From Cryptomeria japonica (Eukaryota; Streptophyta; Pinopsida; Cupressales; Cupressaceae), in NCBI RefSeq assembly GCF_030272615.1, contig NC_081415.1, positions 102,726,796-102,790,795 of the forward strand: a stretch of DNA of 64,000 nt, read 5' to 3'. Numbering within the stretch: position 1 is the stretch's first letter; every line of letters starts with the position of its first letter. Shown here one piece after another: positions 12,863 through 24,239 of the stretch. The notes under the pieces are model-generated. The model had not been told where the DNA came from. It worked only from the letters and a program-made list of their open reading frames with translations, and did no database searches. Both the position numbers and the translations under genes were made by a program.

Positions 12863-13840
12863 TGATGAGCTAAAATAATAGCTCTTTTATTTCTATGACT
12901 GATAAGTTTTTCCTATGTTTTAAGTTGCATATTGGGACAATGTTTAAGTCATGTGATGTATCAGAGTTTTGATCATATGCATTATGAATGATAGCCAAAC
13001 CCGCTTAACCCTGTATTGTTTTGACTTAATATTCCTATAGCTATGCAGATTATTATAGGTAATATCATGCGTGGATGTATAAATGTTGTGATTAGTGGAA
13101 ATAGATATATATGTATGCTTGTATGTTCTAACCTTTAATGCATGAGTAAATAAGTTGCTACATAATTGGCTATTTTAAGCCAGATGAAGAATCACGTCAT
13201 GCAAACAATTGGAGACATTTTGGGGTGGTTGAATATTAAAAACAATAGAGAAGATGGTGTGCAAGTGAATTGGAAAAGGAATAGCGAGGCGATACCAGAT
13301 TCATTTATGGTTGTCTCCAACAAGCATCAATCTAGTAACCACCGCCATGCTATATTCTTGGTTGTGGTTTAGTAAAGTTCCACATCTTCTATGGAATAAA
13401 TTCTTCTCCTTACAGTAATAAATGTTTTCGCCTAATTTCATGGGCATTATCTAAGCAGTTGAAAGTTTATTATAACTTTCTTATAAATAAAGACCCACAC
13501 CTCTTGAAAGAGGCTAGACAATGTTTTCTAGAATTAGAAGCATTTTCTCTTATCTTATGCACTATATCGACTTTTGAAAATAATGAATAAAAGTTATGTT
13601 ATTCTGAGTATGTAGAATCATTTTTGAAGTCTGTATCTACTCATGCAAGGGGGCCCACTTGGTGAGTATTCCTGTGTGATCATTAGATTATGTTTCCTTT
13701 TTGCTGCAGTAGATGTTCTAGCAACTAACTATTCTTGCAGCCAATGGAACCAGATCCTGCAGCTAAAGTAGATAGAGTAATTCCTATTTGTCACCTTTGA
13801 ATTTAGTTAATAGTTATTTCGTCAGAATCTTCTATTAATG

Positions 13841-13864
13841 GGTAAGTGCACAAAGATGGTGGTA
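13841..13864 (+). repeat. Left terminal inverted repeat, copy A
   Basis: GGTAAGTGCACAAAGATGG and five more bases. It matches the right ends of copies A and B in reverse complement with one or two differences. Confidence 0.9.
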
Positions 13865-14720
13865 AAAAAGGGGGGTATAAGTGGACACTTTTTTTTTTTT
13901 TTTTTTCTGAAATCAGGTGAACCTGAACTTGGAGGCAAAATTTGAAAGTCATCCACTCAAGATATGAAGATAATCAAAGAACAAATATTGTAGTACTCTG
14001 AATCTAGTCTCCAAACAACTAATTTTTTTAAAAATTGGATAAGATTAAGGGGGTCGAATCCTTCGCGCACGAAAAAGTGACCCTAATTTTTTCTGAAAAA
14101 CATAACATAGTGTTTGACGTGCGCATCAAAAAATTAATAGTTAGATTTAGTATTTTGACAAATCCTTTGGCAGAAAGATAGTTAAGAGTGAGCACTAGAA
14201 GATGTGTATTTTTTTGTAATTTTTTGCTAAGTATTTTTTTTTATGAGTTTTCCAATCGAGCAAATCTTGAAAAATTAGGTACCTGTTCGTGCGCAAAGCA
14301 TAAGTTGCACTAAACAAATCGAAAAATACATTTAAAAAAAAAATATTAAAGAATCTAGTGCACTACAATAATATATAAAGTTTTTAAAATTTGGATAAGT
14401 ATATCAAAAGTTATTCAAAAAATGGTGCACCTATGTCTATGAGAACTATGGAGACACTAGTAAAAGAAATTCAATAATAATATGTTATTGTTGTTCAAAT
14501 TGAAAAAAAATTATATGGTTAGAAAGCTCAGAAGATGGGTGAAAATATGGTGGAAATTTTTGAAATACCCACTTGATGAAGTGTAAACCTGATGATGACA
14601 AAGTCGATAAACCAAGTTAATAAAATAAAACACGTCAAAAATGAGAGAAATGGAGGGAAATCAAACTTCAAAACCGTAGCTTTGTCGTCCAGGCCTATTT
14701 CCAAGCCTAAACAGTCAAAA
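13865..14720. other. AT-rich subterminal region, copy A left
   Basis: No gene. It is homologous, in inverse orientation, to 40800-41619 of copy B along its length (for example ggtgaacctgaacttgga against tccaagtttaggttcacc), so it is a conserved non-coding part of the element. Confidence 0.75.
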
Positions 14721-14852
14721 GAGCATACGAGGGTACTTATGGTTTAAAAAGCGCGTATGGGGGTACTTATGGTGTAAGCAGTGCATACACGCTTTTTTTA
14801 CTATAAACAACGCGTACACGCTCTTTTTAGTATAAACAATGCGTACACGCTA
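14721..14852. other. GCGTACGC-type motif cluster, copy A left
   Basis: Several copies of an 11-13 bp motif such as GCGTACACGCT and GCATACACGCT. Its counterpart in copy B is at 40650-40775. Near-palindromic and repeated near both ends, which suits a transposase binding array; that role is inference. Confidence 0.6.
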
Positions 14853-14956
14853 TTGTATAATATGATATTGTATATATAATATGTGTATATATATATATAT
14901 TAAGTATATATATACACATGTAAGTGTATTGACTCCCCCTCTCAAACACATACAAG

Positions 14957-15107
14957 GTGCCTCTCTCTCTCTCTCTCTCTCTCTCTCCCCCCCTTCTCCC
15001 TTCCTCCATACCCCATCCCTCTCTCTCTCCCTCCCTCTCTCCCCTTCTCCCTTCCTCCATACCCCATCCCTCCCTCTCTCCCCTTATCCCTTCCTCCATA
15101 CCCCATC

Positions 15108-15186
<79 letters not shown>

Positions 15187-15246
15187 CCTTCCTCCATACC
15201 CCATCCCTCTTTCTCTTCTTCTCTCCCTCCCTCCCTCCATACCCCA
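14957..15246. repeat. CT microsatellite with ccttcctccatacccc minirepeat
   Basis: Runs of (CT)n (14962-14986, 15117-15180) separated by four copies of a CCTTCCTCCATACCCC-containing unit. The equivalent GA tract in copy B is about 40330-40465. The open frames here are low-complexity artefacts. Confidence 0.9.
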
Positions 15247-15325
15247 CTACCACTGTATCTGCACTTCTATAGAAGTAAGTGAATTTATTTCTTGTCTGCA
15301 ACTTCCTCTTTGATTTTTATCGTGT

Positions 15326-15828
15326 ATGCTCTCCTAAGAAAATTGACTGATGGATTTGTGTGTGTATATTGAATAGGAGGAATAGGGTTTGAAATCGAAC
15401 CACAGGTGTATTACCGTGACAAACAAGGAAACCTGCAGAAATATTCTTATCAAATGTGTTTTTAATGAGCAGAGAAGATGTGGAAAATAATGTCAACAAA
15501 GCAACATGATGAGTTAGAGTACTTGCAATATGTTTTTCAGAAGGAAACAATAGGTAGGAAGAGAAAGAGGGAGAGTAACACAGATGATGTCCTGGAGAAT
15601 GATAGTGGTGGCTATGCGAGATTTCCCATGTTGTTACACAACACCTACCACCTAAAGAAATTAAAGTTTGTTGTATGCATGGCAGTGGTAGTATATGATG
15701 ATCATCACTTGTCAAACGACTTGGAACGGTACATACCCATGAAAGAAATCAAGTGTGTAATTCCTATAGTCACAATCGAGATCAGTCTTATAACCTTGCA
15801 AATTTAATAGCATCATATGTTTTAGAAC
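15326..15828. other. Block of about 500 bp present only in copy A
   Basis: Flanking sequence on both sides (gcaacttcctctttgattttt before, tactcttagggttaggtcaa after) is adjacent in copy B (about 40240-40290, reversed), so this block was inserted in A or lost in B. It contains open stretches (GFEIEPQVYYRDKQGNLQK, about 15390-15450, and a 109-residue frame at 15478-15807) that I do not recognise. A captured host fragment is possible but unproven. Confidence 0.55.
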
Positions 15829-15959
15829 CTAGGCAGTACTCTTAGGGTTAGGTCAAGCTCTTACACTTGCTTTTTAGCAAAGCCTCATTGTTTGTTTGCT
15901 TGGAGTCTCATTGTATGATGTTCTATTCATAACTTTAAATTTAATATATCATTTTATTA
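15829..15959. other. Conserved non-coding spacer, copy A
   Basis: tcttagggttaggtcaagctcttacact and following sequence. It occurs a second time within copy A (17060-17165) and in inverse form in copy B (about 40100-40260), so an internal duplication is present in A. Confidence 0.6.
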
Positions 15960-16861
15960 GCCCACCATATGACCCCTTAGGTGTCATTAGAAGTCGTATT
16001 GTTTCCTAAGAGGTCATATGGTGTCCTGTGACCCCTTAAGACACCATATGATCCCTTAAGAAAACATACGAACTATAACAACACCATATGGTGTCCTAAG
16101 GGGTCATAGGATGTCATATGACCCCTCGAGACACCAATGACCCATAACAACACCATATGGTGTTCTAAAGGGTCATATGGTGTTCTATGACCCCTTAGGA
16201 CACTATTTGGTGTTGTTATAGGTCCTATGGTGTGCTAAGGGATAATATAGTGTCATATGACCCCTTAGGACACCCTATGACCCCTTAGATGTTGTTAGGG
16301 GTCATATTGTGTCCTGGATTTGATATCTCTTCCTCTCTCTCCCCCCTCCCTCTCTCTCTCACTCTCTCCCCTTATCCATTCCTCCATATCCCATCCCTCT
16401 TTCTCTTCTTCTCTCCCTCCCTCTTTCTCTTCTTTTGTAATTCCTATAGTCATAATCAAGATCAGTCATATGGTGTCCTGTGACCCCTTAAGACACCATA
16501 TGACCCCTTAAGATACCATGCGACCCATAACAACACCATATGGTGTCCTAAGGGGTCATAGGATGCCATATGAGCCCTCAGAACACCAATGACCCATAAC
16601 AACACCATATGATCCCTTAGGACACCATTTGGTGATGTTAAAGGTCCTATGGTGTGCTAAGGGATAACATAGTGACATATGACCCCTTAGATGTTGTTAG
16701 GGGTCATATGGTGTTATATGATCCCTTAGGACACCATTTGGTGATGTTATAGGTCCTATGGTGTGCTAAGGGATAACATAGTGACATATGACCCCTTAGA
16801 TGTTGTTAGGGGTCATATTGTGTCCTGGATTCAATACCTCTTCCTCTCCCTCCCCCCTCCT

Positions 16862-16918
<57 letters not shown>

Positions 16919-17370
16919 CTTCTCCCTTCCTCCATATCCCATCCCTCTTTCTCTTATTGTCTCCCTCCCTCTTTCTCTTCTTCTGTAATTCCTATAGTCA
17001 CAATTGAGATTAGTCCTATAACCTTGTAAATTTAATAGCATCATATGTTTTAGAACTTAGGCAATACTCTTAGGGTTAGGTCAAGCTCTTACACTTAGCT
17101 ATATCAAAACTAAACTACTGAAGTTCTATTGTATGATGTTCTATTCATAACTTTAAATTTATGATATCATTTTATTAGCCCACCATATGACCCCTTAGGT
17201 GTCATTAGAGGTCGTATTGTTTCCTAAGAGGTCATATGGTGTCCTATGACCCCTTAGGACACCATATGACCCCTTAAGACACCATACGACACATAACAAC
17301 ACCATATGGTGTCCTAAGGGGTCATAGGATGTCATATGACCCTTAGGACACTATTTGGTGTCGTTATAGG
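15960..17370. repeat. Partly palindromic minisatellite (catatggtgtcctaaggggtca)
   Basis: Irregular array of CATATGGTGTCCTAAGG and its reverse complement, often meeting at CATATG, interrupted by CT tracts (16320-16440, 16830-16985). The same array is in copy B at 38745-39030 and 39330-40090. Single strands could fold into hairpins. Confidence 0.88.
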
Positions 17371-17386
17371 TCCCTCCCTCCCCCCT

Positions 17387-18061
17387 CTTCTCTCCCTCTC
17401 TCCCTCCCTCTACCTCTCTCCCTCTCTCTACCTTACCTCCCCCCCCCTCTCTCTCTCTCTCTCCCTCCACCCTTCTCTCCCTCTCCCTTCCTCCATACCC
17501 CTTCTTCTCTCCCACCCTCCCCCCTCCTCTCCCTCTCTCCCTCCCTCTCCCTCTCTCCCTCTCTCTACCTTCCCTCCCCCCTCTCTCTCCCCCTCTCTCT
17601 CCCTCTCCCTCCTTCCCTCTCTCTCTTCCTCTCCCTCCCTCCCCCCTCTCTCTCTCCCTCCTTCCCTCCTTCCCTTCTCTCTCCCTCCACCCTACTCTCC
17701 CTCTCCCTTCCTCCATACCCCCTCTTCTCTCCCACCCTCCCCCTCTTCTCTCCCTCTCTCTCTCCCTCCCTCTACCTCTCTCCCTCTCTCTCCCTTCCCT
17801 CCCCCCTCTCTCTCTCTCTCTCTCTCCCTCCTTCCCTCTCCCTCTCTCTCTCTCTCCCTCATTCCCTCTCTCTCTATTCCTCCCCCCCTCTCTCTCCCTC
17901 CTTCCCTCCTTCCCTTCTCTCTCCCTCCACCCTACTCTCCCTCTCCCTTCCTCCATACCCCTTCTTCTCTCCCACCCTCCCCCCTCTTCTCTCCCTCCCT
18001 CTACCTCTCTCCCTCTCTCTCCCTCGCTCTCTCACTCACTCACTCTCTCTCTCTCTCTCAT

Positions 18062-18117
<56 letters not shown>

Positions 18118-18169
18118 CCACCCTACTCTCCCCCTCCCTTCCTCCATACCCCTTCTTCTCTCCCACCCT

Positions 18170-18217
<48 letters not shown>

Positions 18218-18370
18218 CTTCCCTCCTCTCTCCCTCCACCCTACTCTCCCTCTCCCTCTCCCTTCCTCCATACCCCTTCTTCTCTCCCACCCTCCCCCCC
18301 TCTCTCTCTCTCCCTCCTTCCCTCCTCTCTCCCTCCACCCTACTCTCCCTCTCCCTTCCTCCATACCCCT

Positions 18371-18441
<71 letters not shown>

Positions 18442-18590
18442 CCTGCCTCCCCTCTCTCCTCTCCCTCCCTCCCCCCTACTCTCCCTATCACTTCCTCCAT
18501 ACCCCTTCTTCTCTCCCACCTCCCCCCTCTTCTCTTCCTCTCTCCCTATCTCCTTCCCTTTCATCCCCCTCCTCTCTCCCCCCCCTACTC

Positions 18591-18659
<69 letters not shown>
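17387..18659. repeat. 1.27-kb polypyrimidine tract
   Basis: Almost pure C/T on the plus strand: CCCTCT-type repeats, a recurring CTTCCTCCATACCCCTTCTT unit, and pure (CT)n blocks (for example 18068-18115, 18373-18438, 18594-18656). The 450-codon frame across it is a low-complexity artefact. Confidence 0.95.
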
Positions 18660-18661
<2 letters not shown>

Positions 18662-18679
18662 CATTCACATTTTTTCTAC

Positions 18680-18935
18680 TACCAATAGCGCATACGGGGT
18701 ACAAAAACTATTAGTTCACTGCCCTGCCATAACTTTTTTAAGGTGTAGGAGTGCGTACGTGGTACTTATTACTTGTAAGCGTGTACGGGGTACTGAGCCC
18801 ATTATTCGCTACCTTGCGATAACATTTTTTAGGCTTAGGAGCACGTACACGCTACTTATTAGTACAGAATGGGAAAAAAGAATACCGTTGGGCTTGCCAA
18901 CATTTTATGGACTAACAATGCGTACATGGTACATA
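18680..18935. other. Motif cluster before the transposase gene, copy A
   Basis: Copies of GTGCGTACGTGGTAC, GTGTACGGGGTACT and CACGTACACGCT alternate with a ctgccataacttttttaaggt-type unit. The counterpart in copy B is 37835-38085. It sits just upstream of the first transposase exon, so it may act in the promoter or in self-regulation (inference). Confidence 0.55.
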
Positions 18936-19009
18936 TACATAGTTTTAGTTGCCCAAGAGCTTCAAAGACTTCAAACGAAGTTTTTGAGGTCGTTGAAGGT
19001 CCAACTGGA

Positions 19010-19384
19010 ACTGTGTCTGCACTTCTATCACTGTTTTATACACAGAAGTAAGTGAATTTTTTTTGTTTTTGCATGATTTCAAATGATTGAATTGTTGTTC
19101 TTATTAGTTTTGTCAATAGTATTGTGATTGTTTAATAGTTTGATTCCAAAAAATAGTGATAAGATGCATATTTATGGTTATTTGTTTGTTTATGAACTTT
19201 TGTTTACATATATATGTAATATGATTCTATTTAGGACAACCAATATCAACCATGGGAAAGAACAAGCGAGGAACGATGGAACAAAGAGAGGCTCAAAAGG
19301 AAAGACAAAGGCAACGTATGAAGAAATTGCATGACATAAGAACAATGGGAGAAGAAGGTATGTCATAGTCAACATCTCAATTAA
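19010..19384 (+). pseudogene. 5' remnant of the transposase gene, copy A
   Basis: A non-coding first exon ends at 19047 before GTAAGT. The intron ends with AG at 19233-19234, and the second exon has ATG at 19252 (MGKNKRGTMEQREAQKERQ). Copy B has the same layout on its minus strand (ATG 37522, exon junctions 37726 and 37539), which supports the splice sites. After about 19370 the coding part runs into the 3' flank of the other gene: everything downstream has been deleted. A TAG follows soon after GEEGMS. Confidence 0.7.
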
Positions 19385-19567
19385 CTCAGTACACATTTAT
19401 TGGATCGAATATCGATATTTATATATATAAAAAAGGCATGTCTGCCAAGTCAATACAAGTATTACAAAAATGTGGCATATGCCATGTCAAAATTGATATA
19501 CAATAAAAATGTAGAATATATCTACATGTATTGGTCATTCTATGACCAAAAATAACACTATATGATC

Positions 19568-22157
19568 CTAAACTTGTGGTGGATCATCAAAATCAAGCCT
19601 CTTCGATGCAGTACGTGGCTCTGTAGATGGCTGCAAAACCACAATTCAAAAGCCAAGTTAGAATTCTTTTGTAGAAAATAGTTCACAATTAACGACATAA
19701 ATATACATTTAACTATAATTCCTTTGCAATTGAAATGTAGATTACCTCATCGGTTGATCTAGGAGCTAATGTCTTCGCTCTCCTCTCCTTGTCACTCTTA
19801 GGAGTTTTCTTGAAGACATACTTAAATGGATCCACGTTATGGCCGTACCGCGAAGGGGTCTATTGTAGATTAAATGTACAATTAATACAATGTACTAACA
19901 TAAATATATCAAAAACACTTAAAAGCTATAATATAGAGAACAATGACATACCTGTGCCTGAGATGCTTCTCCAATGGACTGAGGATGGCTCACCATCGAT
20001 GTAGAAACTATCACTATTACCTATACAAAAAATGTTCAAAGATTAAATACAATTAATATAATGATAAGTATTGAAGGTTAAAAACAATTAATTTTACATA
20101 TCAAACAGAAGTGTACCGGATCCTGAGATGCTTCTCCAATGCACGGAGGAGGGTTCACCATTGATGAAATAGGTATGGATATTTCCTGTATGAAAAAAAT
20201 ATAAGATTATAATATATCACAAGTTCACATGTATGCGTGCATATAATCATGAGTCAAGAAAATAAAGTAGAGATACACACCTCCACCCTCTCTTGATCCA
20301 CAGGCGAATTAGGTGCATTCAACAAATCCACATAGCTCAATGGCTGCTGTACATGTAAAATAGACAAAAAACACTAATAAATCTACAAATCCCAACTAAT
20401 ACTTGATTTCAACATTTTCAAACAATTGTACAACTAAAAATGCGTTCAATTACCTTCTTCCCACGTTTTGACATCTTCGAGGAATTCTTTTTCTTAGGAC
20501 GAGCCCTAGACGCGGAGGGGTACCCTAAAAAAAATAAATTAACATGAGATATTAGTACAGACAATAAATTAAACATAATTTTAAAAATCTAAATTGAAAT
20601 GACTTGCATATTCCATCAAAACAATACATAAAAAGGGTTGTACAATATATGATACCGTATAGCCTTGTAGGCCAAAATCGATCGCTCAGAGCATGATGTC
20701 GTTAGTCTAGGACATTTGGTCCCCTGTCAACACCTACAAACCAAAAATTGGACCAAGCATAAAAGATAGTTATTATATCGTGTATTTTTTTGAATTCAAA
20801 GTATACTATTATATTTTAACATGTTAGAAAATTTATACCTCAGGCATCGAAGTTGCAGCTATAGTAACTGGGGGAGGAGTATGGGATACCACTGCTACAT
20901 CTTGAAATGCATATTATTTGTCTCAATTTAAATCGATGTATAAATGAAAATTAATTTATGTAATTATAAATTTAAAGTGACTGATAAATAAATGCTATGA
21001 ATTCAAATCAACACACCTATGTCTGTCGCTCATGGGCAAATACCATGTCTATCAACTCATCTGTCAGCACAAAATCCTCAGCCGTGTGAGCCTGACATCT
21101 ACTCCTGCAAATCGTGCATAGATGAGATGAGGATCCATCTGCACCGGTTGCATCATCTATCCCCGAGCATATCCCCAAGCAACTAACACACATATGCTAG
21201 ATGGGCTCTTTGTCTCCTCCTAATGGCTCATCATCCAATACAATAGGGTGTGCTAATGACGTCCCATGTTGGATGATGACACTAGTCAATGCTGTGGTTG
21301 CCTGAAGAGTCTATAGCTCCATCGACTCTTTCACCTCTACTGGGACAACCTGATTCACCTTGGGTTTGGGTGCTAGGGAGTAGCGACTCTCTGCGGGTAA
21401 TCGCCTACGGGCTCCAGGTCTATCTTGGGCAGAGCCACGACCTCTACCATGGAACTCTCTCATGTCAAAATAGTTTGGGCACACATTGAGCACAAACTCA
21501 CAATATACTTTTCACAAAAAATATAATGGCACCTCATAATTATTATAAGGTGGATCATCAAAGACCATCCACCACCTCTGCCAAAAAAGATTCTTCATCT
21601 GCATATTGGTACACCAATGTATGGGAAACTTCTTTGCATTAAGAGGTAATGACTGACCAGTTTTGGGATCAACGAAAAGGACACATATTTGTTGTTTAGT
21701 AATATTTTTGTTTTTTACTCCATCGTATGATAACCCATTGGCATAGAATTGACGACACCTATCCCTAAAGCTTCCCCATTTGGTAATTTGTGTGGAAACA
21801 ACTATGGCACCACTAGCTAATGTTTCTAGGCTAGTGGCGAGGGATTGATGATGCTCAAGTTCATAAGTTTTCAATTTAACAATTAGTCTATTGATTTTAG
21901 ACGTATTTTGTCCTAACTGATTAATTAATTTCTCCCGTGTTTCGGGTGTGCGGTCAAAAGGAGGAATTGGTGGTTGTTCTTGTGGGTTTTCAGGAGGTGC
22001 ATTTGGTTGTTCTTGTTGTGGATTAGAAGGATCTATTTTTTGAAACAAAAAATAAAAAAACCTAATCAAAATTAATGAAATTAAATTAAAAAATGTAAAA
22101 CAAATTGAACAAATGGGAAAGAAAGACAAAAATAAACAAAAACTAACATTGATCCAT
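19568..22157 (-). pseudogene. Ten-exon gene of unknown function, copy A
   Basis: Exons (minus strand, low to high): 19568-19630, 19746-19859, 19952-20020, 20117-20185, 20281-20346, 20454-20524, 20656-20733, 20839-20900, 21017-22032, 22148-22157. Most junctions have GT/AG and sizes agree with copy B almost exactly. The large exon encodes a Pro/Gln-rich start, KWGSFRDRCRQFYANGLSY, FPIHWCTNMQMKNLFWQRWW and a Cys cluster (HMCVSC...CTICRSRC). A later exon carries RPKKKNSSK, a possible nuclear signal. The 69-bp exons at 19952 and 20117 are duplicates (IGEASQ in both). Inactivated by a TGA where copy B has AGA and by at least three CAG/CAA-to-TAG changes. I do not recognise the family; an accessory transposition or regulatory protein is a guess. 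Confidence 0.72.
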
Positions 22158-22264
22158 AGCCTGGAGGACAAATCTAGCACCCCATTTGCGGTTTAGGAGA
22201 GGAAATGAAAAAAAAATGAAGTAAAATGAGCTATTCACGGGTAAATGAGACCTAGTTTTTTTAA

Positions 22265-22485
22265 AAAACTTTTTTTAACAGGCATCGCGTACGCGGTTAT
22301 ATTTGGATTATTAGTGCGTATGCGCTCACTTTCCTATGAGTAGTGCGTACACGCTCATTTTCTTAGGCATAGCACGTACGCGCTCATTTTCCTAAAAGCA
22401 ACGCGTACGCGCTACCTTCTCTAGGCTCAAGAAGAACAAATCTAAGCGCGTACGCGGGCATTTCAAATTTTAGAACCGCATATGC
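22265..22485. other. GCGTACGC-type motif cluster, copy A right
   Basis: At least six copies in 220 bp, for example ATCGCGTACGCGG, GTGCGTATGCGCTC, GTGCGTACACGCTC, CACGTACGCGCTC and ACGCGTACGCGCT. The counterpart is 29070-29190 in copy B. Confidence 0.65.
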
Positions 22486-22530
22486 ACTGCTTGTTTTTCC
22501 ATGTTTTTTTTGGGTGGTGTCCACTTTTTT

Positions 22531-22554
22531 GACCACCATCTTTGTGCACATACC
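22531..22554 (-). repeat. Right terminal inverted repeat, copy A
   Basis: Reverse complement begins GGTATGTGCACAAAGATGG. 22 of 24 bases or better against the left end. Confidence 0.9.
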
Positions 22555-22827
22555 GTAATGTTAAGATTTTCTGTAACCATTCAGTTGTCATATTTTCACT
22601 TGTTTATTTTAGATAGACTTAGTTGCTGCAGTAGTGCAAAATGACTATCACAAGAACTTAGTGCATATACAATGCAGACCCATTTCAAGTAATACGTTCC
22701 TGGGTTGACAAGTAAATGAACTTCAGTCATTGAGATGATAGCTACTCAGAATGGATGGCCAATCTTTGATTTAAGACTTTAACTCTAGTTATTGTTCTTA
22801 TCGGCTAGGCAAACAGTACTCCTGCAT

Positions 22828-23875
22828 AAAAAATAGCCACTTAGCTGTGATAAATTATCCTAAAAAATAGCTCGATGATTGAATGACAAAATGGGCATAA
22901 AAATAGGCCTCAACTTATGACAAATTAGCCCCAAAAAGAGGAGATAAAATAGAGGAGAAATTAGTGAATAATGTTAGGGGGAAATAGGTGGAAAAGGAAA
23001 TTTAGGAAATTAGGTGACGCTTAATTAATAAATCTCATTTATTCATTAATTCACAAAAGAGGAAACAAAATTAGCCAATTAAATAATTTATTTAATTGTG
23101 ACTCAAAAAGGACACTTAGGATGAATGAATAAATTCATTTAACCTAAAGGGAATAAATGTTAATAGGATTGAAAAAAACCCTAGGAAGATGGACTGGAAT
23201 TGAAATTAGGTCTTAACACAATTAAAGCCAATAAATGATAAGGATTGCAATCGAAAGGACAAACAAACAAAGATTTGATAATGACACGACATTGATTGAC
23301 AAAGACCAATGACAAATTGGTCAAAGATGACAAAATAATTGATTTGATAGATGACAACTGTCGAGGATTCGATCCAAAATTGATGGGGATTGATGATTGA
23401 TGGATATCGATGACTAATCGATCAAAGATTGACAAAAATGTTGATTTGATGAAATACTGACTTGATAAAGACTGATGACAAATTAATAAAAATTGATAAG
23501 GAGATTGATAATTGACGATTGAGAAATGATTCAATTTGATTGATAACTGATCGAAGATGATTGAAAATTGATTTAAATTGATAAAGATCTACCACAAAAC
23601 CCTAATTCAACACCGATTAGGATTGACGATGTCCAATTGACATGATAAGTTGATCACGACCAATGATTGCAATTTGAAAATGATATCGACAAGACCTAAT
23701 TGAAAATGCAAGAGAATCATAATTAAGGAAGAATGTAGATGCAGGATGCAATGTCGACAAATGATAAAGACAGAATGTGCGACATAGAAGAAATGTTAAT
23801 AAGATGCGAAAAAGCTAAAAGAAGGTCATGCAAACATGTTAAAGTATGACGTCCTGTCACGACTCATTTTAGACA
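22828..23875 (-). repeat. Truncated LTR, relative of the 42704-60905 element
   Basis: On the minus strand it begins at 23875 with TGTCTAAAATG and keeps the order of landmarks of the LTR at 59594-60905: gtcatactttaac, the gatt/gat repeats, aaatgaatttattcatt and the closing agctattttt. It stops about halfway through that LTR, where it joins 12 bp of the tandem array (22816-22827). Confidence 0.65.
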
Positions 23876-24239
23876 AAGCTGTTGATGCTTGATGATATTA
23901 GTTATATTTGACAATTGATATTCTAATGATATTTGAAGTGTTTGATGACATTATGATGCTATTTAATGATATTAATGATATTTTTAATATAATGTTTTTG
24001 GATTATAGCAAAAACAGGTTTTGAAGGGGCCCTGAAATCCTTTACAAAATGGATTCTAAAAGATTTAGAATCAAAGCAAAAGAAGGATTCAAAACAAGAT
24101 AGGCTGTAGAGTATAGAACATTACAAACAACAGCCAAAAAGACATCAAAAGCCTAGACGGGAAACAAAAAAGCCAACAAAAAGACCAAACCCACAAACAA
24201 ACAGAACCAACAACCCAACTACATGATGCTCTTGAGGGT

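Larger units (their letters stand above)
13841..22554. mobile_element. DNA transposon copy A, 8714 bp, internally deleted
   Basis: Bounded by 24-bp inverted repeats starting GGTAAGTGCAC and GGTATGTGCAC. taatg stands directly before the left end and one base after the right end, matching a single copy in the intact 5' LTR. The contents are, in order, an AT-rich subterminal region, motif clusters, CT tracts and minisatellite, the 5' piece of the transposase gene (plus strand) and the whole ten-exon gene (minus strand). Relative to copy B it lacks about 5 kb, including nearly all of the transposase gene, so it could only have moved with protein from another copy. No CACTA, hAT or Mutator signature is seen at the ends. 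Confidence 0.85.
3022..22815 (+). mobile_element. Ty3/gypsy LTR retrotransposon, Athila/Tat type, decayed
   Basis: Two long direct repeats with TG...CA ends (3022-4266 and 12863-22815, the second interrupted) enclose gag, protease, RT/RNase H and integrase remnants in the Ty3 order, then one more large ORF before the polypurine tract. The primer site is a decayed tRNA-Asp type, as known for Athila/Tat elements. The flanks are gtgct (3017-3021) and gtact (22816-22820), a 5-bp target duplication with one difference. Without copy A the element is about 11 kb. LTRs differ by roughly 5-7 percent by eye. All reading frames are broken. Confidence 0.88.
12863..22815 (+). repeat. 3' LTR, split by DNA transposon copy A
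   Basis: 12863-13840 matches 5' LTR 3022 to about 4012. The match resumes at about 22556 (taatgttaagatttt) and runs to 22815 (CAAACA). Between them lies copy A. Confidence 0.88.

Noticed and set aside
14827-15313. Several overlapping Arg/Glu and Ser/Leu frames
   Set aside because: Same reason: (CT)n/(GA)n microsatellites read in several frames.
17336-18688. Open frame of 450 codons, Ser/Leu/Pro
   Set aside because: It is the translation of a CT-repeat tract; all frames of such a tract are open. No start context or conservation in copy B.
13841-22554. Helitron
   Set aside because: Clear terminal inverted repeats and a probable target duplication; no TC...CTRR ends, no Rep/helicase frame.
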